Shown here: in pieces, positions 1-7,252 of the stretch
Position numbering within the stretch: the first letter of the stretch is position 1
Layout of the letters: the number at the start of each line of letters is the position of its first letter
NCBI GenBank assembly: GCA_937913075.1
Contig: CALEPU010000219.1
Location: 1 to 7,706, forward strand
From: an uncultured Clostridia bacterium
Lineage (GTDB): Bacteria; Bacillota; Clostridia; Christensenellales; CAG-138
Direction: 5' to 3'
Length of the DNA: 7,706 nucleotides
Translations under genes and position numbers: made by a program
Notes under the pieces: model-generated
Database searches by the model: none
What the model was told of the DNA's origin: nothing
Seen by the model: only the letters and a program-made list of their open reading frames with translations

Positions 1-3000
1 TGCTCTATAGACATTGTCTTCTCCAAATAATACTTTAGTGTAATTATGGGCGCTGGCTTGATTCAAATCTGAGAAGTTTAGGTCAATATCGGGAGTCTTG
101 TCGCCCTTAAAGCCGAGGAAGACCTCGAACGGGATATCGTAACCTTCTTTTTTTAGCTTTGCCCCGCAGACCGGACAGAGCTTATCGGGCAAGTCTATAC
201 CGCAGCGAGATTTGGAGTCAAGAACGAATTCGCTGTATTTGCATTCAGGACAAAGATAATGCGGCGGCAGAGAGTTGACCTCAGTAATGCCGAGCATCGT
301 TGCAACGAAGGAGGAGCCGACGGAGCCTCGTGAGCCGACAAGATAGCCGTCGCTCAGTGACTTAGCAACGAGCTTCTGCGCAACCATATAGAGCGAGGAG
401 TACCCGTTGCCGACTATGGAATTAAGCTCCTTGTCGAGCCTTTTTTGTACTATTTCGGGCAGAGGATCGCCGTACCTGCGGTGCGCCTCGTTCATGGTCC
501 TGCTTTGAAGCTCCTCCTTGGCGTTGGGCAGCTCCGGCGAATAGGTGAACTCTTTATCGAGGAAGGGATGAAGCTGCTCCGGCACCATATCGGCTATCCT
601 GTTCGGATTGGTGACAACGACCTCGTAAGCCCTGTCCTCGCCCAAATAGCTGAACTCATCAAGCATCTCGTCAGTCGTGCGGAAGTAAAGCGGTGCAGGC
701 TGTTCCGCATCGGAGAAGCCATGCGCGTGCATAAGTATACTGCGGAATATGGCGTCATCGGGGTCGAGGAAATGCACGTCACAGGTAGCGACTACGGGCT
801 TGCCGAGCCTGTCGCCAAGGGCGAGCACCTGCCTGTTGAAATCACGCAGCGCATCCTCATCGGCGGCACTGCCGTTTCTTATCATAAAGGCGTTGTTGGC
901 GATAGGCTGTATTTCAAGATAATCGTACCATGAAGCGATGCGAAGCTGCTCCTCTATTGGTTTGCCGCGCGTTATTGAGCGGAAAAGCTCGCCCGCCTCG
1001 CAGGCGGAGCCTAAGATAATCCCCTCGCGGAAGAGATAGAGCATACTGCGCGGCATACAAGGGCGCCGATAGAAATACTGCAAATGCGAGTATGAAATGA
1101 GCTTGTAAAGGTTTTTGAGCCCCGGCAGGGTTGATGCGAGCAGAATGATATGATACCTTGTTAGCTTGGTAAGATCGGCACGGCTTCGATAACAGTGCGG
1201 TATCTCGTCAAGCCCGCGATCTGTAAGCTCTTTGATGAGCCTGACACAAAGCTCGCAGAGGTTATCGGCGGAGTCGGCAGCAGCCATTACGGGCGCCTCG
1301 GAGTATTTTGCGGTTATCGGAGCACAGCCGCTTTCCATGCTGTAATTCTTTATGTCGAGATGCATGTTCATCTCGAGCCGACTGATATCAACGTACTCGT
1401 CGCCAAGAGGCATTATATCGCCCGCAAGCGCACCAAGGTCGTTAGCCTCGGTATCGTTGTAGAATACGGGCGTGCTGTCGCCTATGAACTCCATCAGCGC
1501 CTTGACGGCCTCGACGTCGGTAGGGGCTTTGAGGACATCCCCGTCGGTAAAGCCGTATTGCTCGCGCATCCTGCTTGGCGCCCCGGTGCCGGGATTGGAG
1601 AAGGTATGAAACTCAGCAATCCTGTTGCCGTGCATATCAAACCGTACAGCCGCGGCAGAGTACAGCAAAACCTCGCTGCCGCTGCGGGAATACGCAAGAG
1701 CGACGGCGGTATAGGCGTCGTCTATTGGGTAAAGCCGCGAGTCGTCCAAAAGGTATGCCTCGCAGCCGAATATGACCTTGATATCATTCTTTACCGCCGC
1801 CTTCATTGCAAACGGCAGAGAGTGGACTACGCCGTGATCCGTAATGGCAATAGCTTTATGACCCCATCGTTTTGCAGTAGCAATGGCGTCTGCAACCTTA
1901 GTGAGCCCATCCATTGCGGACATCTGCGTATGCAAATGCAGCTCTACGCGCTTTTCGCCATCCGGCGCGAGATCCATGCGCTTTTCGCAGGGCTTGCTGT
2001 TTATGTCGTTTGCGAAGAAAACATGATCGCGCACGAAGGAGTCGTATTTGTAAACGCCCCTTATCAATAAAAGATCGCCGTTCGCCTGCGCCTCGGCAAG
2101 CCTTTCCAAAAGGCGCGGCGCGACCTTTGCTTCGGGAAAGAGCTTTACGGAGAGCGAATTTGTCTTGTCGCTAACATTGAGCTTCAAAATGCACCTTGCA
2201 CCATCCTTCGTCTCCTGCGACTCAAAATCCAAAAGACTGCCGAGTACGCTTGCAGAGCCTGTCTGCTCATTGAAATCGCACATGCGAACAAGATTAGGAC
2301 GGGATATCTCCTTGCCGAACAATACGCTGTATTCGCTCTGCTTGCGGGATTTCGGAACTTCACCGGATGCGCTCTTCTGCTTGGCGCCCCTGCCTGAGAC
2401 GTTGTTTGCGGATGCGGCGCTTGCTGAAGTGTTCTTTAAATCGGCAGCGCTGCTGTTTGCGGAGCCTGCGGCGGTCGCCGATGCGATTTGAGAGGCATAC
2501 AATGACGAGGCGAACTGTGAGTTGGAAGGTTGCCCTGCGTTCCCCTCTGCGAGATCGCAGTCGGGTTCGATATCCAATGCAAAATGCCAATCGTAGTTTT
2601 GAGATGCATAGCTGCGCAGCTCGTTAACGTATTGACGTGTTATCATATCGGCAAAACCGGGAGCACAGTGCAGCTTATAGCCGCCTTCATTTTGCTCTAT
2701 CCTGCAAAGCGAAAGCACAGGTTCGATCTCCGGTGCAAGCTGCTTCCATAGGTCAAGGACGAAATTGCCTGTCACGTTAGCGGGAGCCTGACCCTGTTCG
2801 CCAAATGTATATGTGATCTTTATGTCGACCCTGGAGCTGTTGAGCTCGCGGCAGATAAGTCTTTTGACAGCCTCCGACTCTCGCGGGAAGAGCAAGCGAA
2901 AAGCCTCGATATCAACACGATATGAGTCGGCGGCGCGATCATGCCCCACGTATGACACGGCAAAAGCGCCGGATTCGTGCAGGCTTGAACCGAGATCTAT

Positions 3001-3018
3001 ATAATCTTCGTTGCTCAT
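1..3018 (-). CDS. polC: PolC-type DNA polymerase III alpha subunit, 3' partial, with a degenerate exonuclease domain
   Basis: Replicative DNA polymerase of low-GC Gram-positives. The frame is open from ATG at 3018 to the left edge, giving 1006 of an expected ~1450 residues. Domains in order: N-terminal domain (~1-155); Ala/Ser-rich linker (~160-228); OB fold (~240-345); PHP domain (~355-430 and ~606-760) split by an exonuclease-like insertion (~432-605); start of the polymerase core. Visible in the core are GSRGSVGSS (895-903), a four-cysteine zinc site (C923, C926, C948, C951) and PDIDLNFS, whose D977 and D979 match two catalytic aspartates. The thumb/fingers remainder and C-terminal parts lie outside the window. 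PHP ligands are complete (H361, H363, D370, H395, E420, H623, C673, D747, H749). The exonuclease motif usually reading DVETTG is AYSRSG at 442-447, so proofreading activity is doubtful. GGAG lies 7 bases before the ATG, and ispG ends 23 bases upstream. Confidence 0.96.
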   Translation of the reverse strand, partial: MSNEDYIDLGSSLHESGAFAVSYVGHDRAADSYRVDIEAFRLLFPRESEAVKRLICRELNSSRVDIKITYTFGEQGQAPANVTGNFVLDLWKQLAPEIEPVLSLCRIEQNEGGYKLHCAPGFADMITRQYVNELRSYASQNYDWHFALDIEPDCDLAEGNAGQPSNSQFASSLYASQIASATAAGSANSSAADLKNTSASAASANNVSGRGAKQKSASGEVPKSRKQSEYSVLFGKEISRPNLVRMCDFNEQTGSASVLGSLLDFESQETKDGARCILKLNVSDKTNSLSVKLFPEAKVAPRLLERLAEAQANGDLLLIRGVYKYDSFVRDHVFFANDINSKPCEKRMDLAPDGEKRVELHLHTQMSAMDGLTKVADAIATAKRWGHKAIAITDHGVVHSLPFAMKAAVKNDIKVIFGCEAYLLDDSRLYPIDDAYTAVALAYSRSGSEVLLYSAAAVRFDMHGNRIAEFHTFSNPGTGAPSRMREQYGFTDGDVLKAPTDVEAVKALMEFIGDSTPVFYNDTEANDLGALAGDIMPLGDEYVDISRLEMNMHLDIKNYSMESGCAPITAKYSEAPVMAAADSADNLCELCVRLIKELTDRGLDEIPHCYRSRADLTKLTRYHIILLASTLPGLKNLYKLISYSHLQYFYRRPCMPRSMLYLFREGIILGSACEAGELFRSITRGKPIEEQLRIASWYDYLEIQPIANNAFMIRNGSAADEDALRDFNRQVLALGDRLGKPVVATCDVHFLDPDDAIFRSILMHAHGFSDAEQPAPLYFRTTDEMLDEFSYLGEDRAYEVVVTNPNRIADMVPEQLHPFLDKEFTYSPELPNAKEELQSRTMNEAHRRYGDPLPEIVQKRLDKELNSIVGNGYSSLYMVAQKLVAKSLSDGYLVGSRGSVGSSFVATMLGITEVNSLPPHYLCPECKYSEFVLDSKSRCGIDLPDKLCPVCGAKLKKEGYDIPFEVFLGFKGDKTPDIDLNFSDLNQASAHNYTKVLFGEDNVYRA
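1204..1725 (-). other. Degenerate DEDD 3'-5' exonuclease domain within polC
   Basis: Sub-region of polC, residues about 432-605. The fold is recognisable by colinearity with Bacillus-type PolC recalled from memory: a hydrophobic strand, then AAVRFDMHGNRIAEF matching the second strand hairpin, then FSNPG, then YGFTDGDVLKAP matching the family's GITDDMLxDAP, then MEFIGDSTPVFYND matching the strand that carries the HN of motif II. The catalytic positions have changed. The motif I Asp and Glu are A442 and S444. The motif II His is Y520, and D527 may or may not stand for its Asp. The motif III His is replaced by a non-polar residue (V577 in my alignment), although D582 could match the Asp. No stop or frame break interrupts the region. 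I infer loss of catalysis with retention of the fold. Confidence 0.8.
2335..2541 (-). other. Ala/Ser-rich low-complexity linker in PolC
   Basis: Residues about 160-228 of polC are dominated by Ala, Ser, Asn, Gln and Gly, for example ASATAAGSANSSAA, and end in a basic stretch (KQKSASGEVPKSRKQ). They lie between the N-terminal domain and the OB fold, where PolC proteins are known to have a variable flexible tether. No secondary structure or known motif is evident. Confidence 0.7.
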
Positions 3019-3025
3019 TTGAAGG

Positions 3026-3029
3026 CTCC
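3026..3029 (-). promoter_or_regulatory. Ribosome binding site of polC
   Basis: GGAG on the minus strand, 7 bases before the polC ATG, inside the 23-base gap after the ispG stop. It supports ATG at 3018 as the start. No other in-frame start with a comparable site is seen nearby. Confidence 0.7.
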
Positions 3030-3041
3030 AAACATTAAGGT

Positions 3042-4094
3042 TTATTCGGAAAGCAAGTTGTTGACGTCTGAAATGAATTTATCGACGACCTCGGGCAAAA
3101 GCCCGCTGTACCGAAGCTCGCCCTTTTTAAATACTACGGCGTTTTTCAAACCGAAGGCGATGCCGATATCGGCCTCCCTCGCCTCTCCGGGACCGTTGAC
3201 GGCACAGCCCATAACTGCTATGCGAAGGGGAGTACTTGATTTAACAAGAGAGGACTTGACGTGAGAGACGATGCTTTCGAGATCGACTCTCGTCCTGCCG
3301 CAGGTTGGACAGCTCACTATCTCCACCCCGTCATGCCTCAGACCTGTTGATTTAAGAATTTGCTTAGCGGCATAGACCTCTTTAACCGGATCGCCGGTAA
3401 GCGATACCCGTATCGTATCGCCTATGCCGTCCAGCAGTAATGAACCAATGCCTATTGCGGATTTTACCACAGCGTCCTCTCCCATGCCCGCTTCCGTAAC
3501 GCCAAGATGCAGTGGATAGCATGTTCTTGTTCTTGCGAGACGATATGCCTTGACCGTAGTCGATACAGTGGAGGCCTTTAATGAGAGCACTATCTTTTCA
3601 AAGCCGCAGCGCTCAAGTATAGCGGCGTGCGAAAGAGCGCTCTCTACCATTCCCTCGGGAGTTATGCCGTATTTATGCAATATCTCCTTTTCGAGCGAGC
3701 CTCCGTTAACGCCAATGCGGATGGGTATATCCGCCGTCTTTGCAGCGGCAACGAGTTCGCGCACCTTTGCTTCCGAGCCGAAGTTTCCGGGGTTGATGCG
3801 AACCTTGTCGATGCCGTTTTCAATCGCGGAGATAGCAAGCCTGTGATCGAAATGAATATCAGCCACGAGGGGTATATGAGTATGCGCTTTAATGTACGGT
3901 ATGGCTTTTGCGCAATCCTCGTCATAGACGGAAAAGCGAACTATCTCACAGCCCGCTTCTTCAAGAGCGAGTATCTGAGCTGTCGTCGCCTCGGCGTTCC
4001 TTGTGTCGGTGTTGGTCATCGACTGAATTGTAACAGGGCTGCCCCCGCCTATTGCCGTGCCGCCGATATCGAAACGCAAAACCTCTTTATCCAT
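3042..4094 (-). CDS. ispG: 4-hydroxy-3-methylbut-2-en-1-yl diphosphate synthase (IspG/GcpE)
   Basis: Penultimate enzyme of the MEP pathway. This cytosolic iron-sulphur enzyme reductively converts MEcPP to HMBPP. The protein is 350 residues, normal for the short bacterial form with a TIM-barrel followed by an iron-sulphur domain. The N-terminus has the family signature GGGSPVTIQSMTNTDT, followed by VADIHFD and KVRINPGN in the barrel. The C-terminal domain has SCPTCGR and MGCAVNGPGEA, giving cluster ligands C262, C265, C297 and E304. All are intact. The start is ATG at 4094 with GGAG 7 bases upstream, 15 bases after the rseP stop. polC follows 23 bases downstream. Placement with dxr and uppS puts three isoprenoid-route genes in one operon. 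In Bacillus, proS usually sits between rasP and polC, whereas ispG in this slot is typical of clostridia. Confidence 0.97.
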   Translation of the reverse strand: MDKEVLRFDIGGTAIGGGSPVTIQSMTNTDTRNAEATTAQILALEEAGCEIVRFSVYDEDCAKAIPYIKAHTHIPLVADIHFDHRLAISAIENGIDKVRINPGNFGSEAKVRELVAAAKTADIPIRIGVNGGSLEKEILHKYGITPEGMVESALSHAAILERCGFEKIVLSLKASTVSTTVKAYRLARTRTCYPLHLGVTEAGMGEDAVVKSAIGIGSLLLDGIGDTIRVSLTGDPVKEVYAAKQILKSTGLRHDGVEIVSCPTCGRTRVDLESIVSHVKSSLVKSSTPLRIAVMGCAVNGPGEAREADIGIAFGLKNAVVFKKGELRYSGLLPEVVDKFISDVNNLLSE

Positions 4095-4101
4095 ACGAAT
4101 A

Positions 4102-4105
4102 CTCC
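4102..4105 (-). promoter_or_regulatory. Ribosome binding site of ispG
   Basis: GGAG on the minus strand, 7 bases before the ATG at 4094, within the 15-base gap after the rseP stop codon (TGA at 4110-4112). It fixes the ispG start. Confidence 0.7.
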
Positions 4106-4109
4106 GTTT

Positions 4110-5207
4110 TCAGTGAAGCAGTAAAGTGCCGTTGAAGAGACCGAGCACGTCAAACACCGTGACGAGCGCCATCAGCCCGAACAGAAGGAACATACCTACA
4201 AGATGCACGGTTGCCTCTATATTGCGCGGCACAGGCTTTCCGAAAATAAGCTCGATCAGCATAAACACGAGCCTGCCGCCGTCTAACGCGGGTATGGGAA
4301 GCAGGTTGAATATGCCGAGGCTGAGCGAAATGAGTATAGTCACGAGCAGCAGGTTTTCAAACCCGTAGGAAGCCATCTGCGCGGTTATCGCAACAGTGCC
4401 GACCACGCCGGATACTTCGCCCTGCTTGATGCCGTCCGTAAACCATCCGCCGATCGCCTTGAAGGTGGTGCTGACGATATTACCGAGAAAAGCAAAGCTT
4501 TTGCCAAGCGCCTCGCCAAAGGAGTAAGGCACAGCCGATGCGCCCATATATACGCCTATAATATTTCTGCCCTCATCGGCATTGTAAATATCGGAAAGCG
4601 TAAGATCGAGAACCTTGCTGCCGCGAAGGACGGTCAAGGTAACTCCGTCGGCAGAGGCGCCGGAAATAAGTTCCGAGCAAAGGTCACACCTTGCGCTGAA
4701 TTCGTCCTCTCCTTGGGTAATGTCAACGCCGTCGACGGCGAGTATCATATCGCCCTTTTTTACTCCGCCGAGCTTTGCTGGACCGTTCATCTGCGAAAAA
4801 TCGGTGATGGTCACGGCGATGTTGCCGTTGTCGTAGGCGGCAAGTTTATCGTAGCCGAAGGAGGTCATCATGATGACCGCGAGTACATATGCGAAGATCA
4901 TGTTCATAAGAGGTCCGGCGAATACGACAATTATTCGCTTCCATACGTTTTGCGAATTGAAGGCGACTGCGTCCATCGGCTCGTCGTCCTCGCCGTAAAA
5001 CCGACAGGCTCCGCCAAGGGGGACTGCGCGCAGAGCATAGGTGATGTCATTCTTATTAAATTTGAATATTGCGGGACCGAAGCCGATGGAAAAATCCAGT
5101 ATTTTAAACCCAAGCAGCCTGCCTGCGGTGTAATGTCCCAATTCGTGAATAAATATCATTATCGCAAGCACGAGTATTGCGATAAGCACATAAAGTACAC
5201 TGCTCAA
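4110..5207 (-). CDS. rseP: Site-2 intramembrane zinc metalloprotease, RseP/RasP family
   Basis: Membrane-embedded zinc protease that cuts substrates such as anti-sigma factors and leftover signal peptides within the bilayer. The 365-residue protein starts with a membrane helix (~4-20) running into the zinc motif HELGH (21-25), with catalytic E22. A second hydrophobic segment (~93-115) contains the family AGPLMN sequence. A single PDZ domain follows (~130-220; KLGGVKKGDMILAVDG). Another membrane segment leads into NLLPIPALDGG (301-311), where D309 is the third zinc ligand, and a last helix spans ~335-355. One PDZ is normal for Gram-positive RasP, whereas E. coli RseP has two. The start is TTG at 5207, chosen because AAGGAGG lies 6 bases upstream and no ATG gives the full first helix. 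The substrate cannot be told from this window. The gene lies 51 bases after dxr and 15 before ispG. Confidence 0.95.
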   Translation of the reverse strand: MSSVLYVLIAILVLAIMIFIHELGHYTAGRLLGFKILDFSIGFGPAIFKFNKNDITYALRAVPLGGACRFYGEDDEPMDAVAFNSQNVWKRIIVVFAGPLMNMIFAYVLAVIMMTSFGYDKLAAYDNGNIAVTITDFSQMNGPAKLGGVKKGDMILAVDGVDITQGEDEFSARCDLCSELISGASADGVTLTVLRGSKVLDLTLSDIYNADEGRNIIGVYMGASAVPYSFGEALGKSFAFLGNIVSTTFKAIGGWFTDGIKQGEVSGVVGTVAITAQMASYGFENLLLVTILISLSLGIFNLLPIPALDGGRLVFMLIELIFGKPVPRNIEATVHLVGMFLLFGLMALVTVFDVLGLFNGTLLLH

Positions 5208-5213
5208 ATCAAG

Positions 5214-5220
5214 CCTCCTT
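5214..5220 (-). promoter_or_regulatory. Strong Shine-Dalgarno deciding the TTG start of rseP
   Basis: AAGGAGG on the minus strand, 6 bases before TTG at 5205-5207. It is a full match to the anti-Shine-Dalgarno and the strongest site in the window, which supports initiation at the non-ATG codon. Confidence 0.8.
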
Positions 5221-5224
5221 CTTC

Positions 5225-5238
5225 GCGCATTTATGCGC
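5225..5238. repeat. Short inverted repeat before rseP
   Basis: GCGCAT and ATGCGC arms separated by TT in the dxr-rseP gap, 4 bases upstream of the rseP Shine-Dalgarno. Folded, it would give a GCGC stem with an ATTTAT loop. It has no following U-run, so it does not look like a terminator. It may be chance or a weak translational element. Confidence 0.3.
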
Positions 5239-5258
5239 AGGAACTGTCTTTATCACTG

Positions 5259-6404
5259 TCAATTATCTGCCTTGAACAGGGCGGCAAGTCGCCTCGCTTC
5301 GCCGTCGAGCTCCAACAGGGTCTTCATATCGGGTATATCTCCCTGAGGAATATTGTCCATAACGTAGGCTACACAGTCGGCTATATCAAGGAAGCCGAGC
5401 TCGCCATCGATAAATCGCCGGACAGCGACCTCGTTTGCGGAATTGTATGCTACCGGCAAAGCGCCGCCTGTGCGCACTGCGCGGTATGCAAGCCCGATAG
5501 CGGGAAAAAGCTCGCGGTCGGGCTCCTCAAAGGTCAGACCGGCACAAGAAGCCAAATCGAGCCTTGCTGCCGGACAATCCACTCTCACGGGATAGGTCAT
5601 AGCGTACTGAATTGCAAGCCGCATATCAGGCACGCTCATCTGCGCTATCACGGAGCCGTCAGCGTATTCCACCATGGAATGGACTATCGACTGCGGATGT
5701 ATCAATACCCTGATGTCATCAACGGACATATCGAAAAGGAACGCCGCCTCCATAACCTCAAGCCCCTTATTGAACAGTGTAGCAGAGTCGACGGTTATTT
5801 TTTTGCCCATCGACCAAGTTGGATGCTTCATTGCCATCTCTGGTGTAACATGAGCCAACCGCTGACGATCGTAACCGCGGAAGGCGCCGCCGGAGGCAGT
5901 GAGTATGAGTGAGGAAACATCGCTCCGCCGACCTGCCGCTAAGCACTGGAAGACAGCGCTTTGCTCGCTGTCAACGGGCAGTATCACACCGTTTCCCTTT
6001 GCTTGCGCAGCACGCACAAGAGAGCCCGCGCAGACTACGCTTTCCTTGTTTGCAAGAGCGACCGCCTTGCCTGCTTCGAGTGCCTTTATCAGCGGGAATG
6101 TACCGCTGAAGCCGATTACGCCGTTGACTACGATATCTATGCTGTCATATCCCGCAATATCCCATACGGCATCGCCGGAAACGATGTTGATATTGGGACG
6201 CAGAACGTGCAGCTCTTTTGCCGCGTTCTCGTCAAAGACTCCGACGAATTCGGGATGATATAAGTCGATCTGGCAAAGGCCCGCCTCGATATTACTGCCG
6301 AAGATAAGCGCCGCAACGTGAAACAGCTCCTCATGAGAGGAGCATACGGAAAGGGTTTGCACTCCAATGGATCCGGTCGATCCGAATACGGCAATATTCT
6401 TCAT
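5259..6404 (-). CDS. dxr: 1-deoxy-D-xylulose 5-phosphate reductoisomerase
   Basis: Cytosolic NADPH-dependent enzyme that rearranges and reduces DXP to MEP, the committed step of the MEP isoprenoid pathway and the fosmidomycin target. The 381-residue protein begins MKNIAVFGSTGSIG, the Rossmann NADPH site (G8 to G14). NKESVVCAG follows in the linker region. The metal site is intact: D145 and E147 in PVDSEQSA and E216 in NKGLEVMEA. The substrate loop is present as HPTWSMGKKI, and VLIHPQSIVHSMVEY follows. The C-terminal helical domain holds PVAYNSANEVAV. The start is ATG at 6404, preceded by GAGGG. A GTG at 6440 would add 12 residues and overlap the cdsA stop, but those residues have no family counterpart. 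It lies 32 bases after cdsA and 51 before rseP. Confidence 0.97.
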   Translation of the reverse strand: MKNIAVFGSTGSIGVQTLSVCSSHEELFHVAALIFGSNIEAGLCQIDLYHPEFVGVFDENAAKELHVLRPNINIVSGDAVWDIAGYDSIDIVVNGVIGFSGTFPLIKALEAGKAVALANKESVVCAGSLVRAAQAKGNGVILPVDSEQSAVFQCLAAGRRSDVSSLILTASGGAFRGYDRQRLAHVTPEMAMKHPTWSMGKKITVDSATLFNKGLEVMEAAFLFDMSVDDIRVLIHPQSIVHSMVEYADGSVIAQMSVPDMRLAIQYAMTYPVRVDCPAARLDLASCAGLTFEEPDRELFPAIGLAYRAVRTGGALPVAYNSANEVAVRRFIDGELGFLDIADCVAYVMDNIPQGDIPDMKTLLELDGEARRLAALFKADN

Positions 6405-6408
6405 AATG

Positions 6409-6413
6409 CCCTC
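6409..6413 (-). promoter_or_regulatory. Ribosome binding site of dxr
   Basis: GAGGG on the minus strand, 4 bases before the ATG at 6404. It favours this ATG over the upstream GTG at 6440, because the site would lie inside the coding sequence if GTG were used. Confidence 0.6.
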
Positions 6414-6436
6414 ATTTGCAGAAATTAGAACGGCGG

Positions 6437-7252
6437 TCACTTGATAAAGTAGTTGAAGCAGACGGCGACTATCGGCACGAAAACCATCGCGCTGTCAAGC
6501 CTGTCCATAACGCCGCCGTGTCCCGGGAATATGGTGCCGAAATCCTTGACGCCGCTCCATCTTTTGAAGGTGGAGGCAAACAGATCGCCAAACTGACCGA
6601 CGACAGCGCCGACAAGCCCGAGACCTAAAAGCCAAGCCCAATGCACATTGGTGCCGAAAAGCCAGCCCTGCACGAGCCAGACTATAAGACCGCCGGTCGG
6701 ACCGCCGACAAGACCGGCGATATAACCCTCCACAGTTTTATTGGGGCTGATCGCGGGACAGAGCTTGTGCTTGCCGAATTTTCGCCCGAACAGATAAGCA
6801 TTGTTGTCTGCCATGCTCGGACCGGCAAATACCATCATCAGTGCGACCCTTGAATTGTCCATCCTGCCGTAGCCTATAAGCCCGAAGCACATCAAAAGCA
6901 TAAGCGGATAAACGAGCGTGAACAGCGTTGCAATAAGATCTTCCGTCGTGCGCTTGGGGTTAACTATTCTTTCAGTCATTATCGCGAGGAAGGCGCAAAC
7001 ATACAGTATGGGCAGATATTTTGCCGCCGGCTCTATTATGAGGATCGCAAGCTGCATCGCGCCTACTGCGTACAATGAAGCTGCAAAAAGCTTGATACCC
7101 TTTTTGGAGAACATACGGCTCATCTCATAAACGCCTACGACGGCGGCAAAGGTGAACACAGCCACCTGTACCCATCCTCCGAATATGAGCATGAGAGCCA
7201 AGATGCCCAAAAGCCCTATCGCAACTATAACACGAACTCCGAGTTCACTCAT
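6437..7252 (-). CDS. cdsA: Phosphatidate cytidylyltransferase (CDP-diglyceride synthase)
   Basis: Integral membrane enzyme that makes CDP-diacylglycerol from CTP and phosphatidic acid, the branch point to phosphatidylglycerol, cardiolipin and related lipids. The 271-residue protein is mostly hydrophobic with several predicted membrane helices from residue ~5 onward. Near the C-terminus it carries the full family signature at 227-253: STFKR, K236-D237, FPGHGG (242-247) and DRLD (250-253). D223 in the preceding GDLFAS is also conserved. FGKHKLCPAISPNKTVEG is another conserved cytosolic block. The usual WxxDTxAY stretch reads MADNNAY here, keeping the Asp and Tyr. The start is ATG at 7252, overlapping the uppS stop as ATGA, with only a weak GAAAG upstream, so translational coupling to uppS is likely. 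Confidence 0.96.
   Translation of the reverse strand: MSELGVRVIVAIGLLGILALMLIFGGWVQVAVFTFAAVVGVYEMSRMFSKKGIKLFAASLYAVGAMQLAILIIEPAAKYLPILYVCAFLAIMTERIVNPKRTTEDLIATLFTLVYPLMLLMCFGLIGYGRMDNSRVALMMVFAGPSMADNNAYLFGRKFGKHKLCPAISPNKTVEGYIAGLVGGPTGGLIVWLVQGWLFGTNVHWAWLLGLGLVGAVVGQFGDLFASTFKRWSGVKDFGTIFPGHGGVMDRLDSAMVFVPIVAVCFNYFIK

Noticed and set aside
1494..1697. Frameshift as the reason for the missing PolC exonuclease motif
   Set aside because: The minus-strand frame is open and alignable on both sides and within the region, and the alternative minus frame open here (1494-1697) contains no Asp-x-Glu motif.
1195..2070. Plus-strand open frame of 291 codons antisense to polC
   Set aside because: It lies entirely within the PHP and exonuclease coding region, has no recognisable domain, and its position is explained by codon bias of polC.
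3015..3035. Six-residue open frame overlapping the polC start (ATG TTT GGA GCC TTC AAA TGA)
   Set aside because: It has no ribosome binding site of its own, and GGAG within it is better explained as the polC site.
3627..4124. Plus-strand open frame antisense to ispG
   Set aside because: ispG is certain on the opposite strand; the predicted protein has no motifs.
5225..5238. Terminator between dxr and rseP
   Set aside because: The stem is only about four strong pairs and no T-run follows in the direction of transcription.
4713..5912. Plus-strand open frame of 399 codons antisense to rseP and dxr
   Set aside because: It overlaps two certain genes and the gap between them, has no family motif, is unusually rich in Cys and His, and matches the pattern of an antisense shadow of biased codons.
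6405..6440. GTG at 6440 as the dxr start
   Set aside because: It adds 12 residues not found in the family before MKNIAVFGSTGSIG, and the GAGGG site sits directly before the ATG at 6404.
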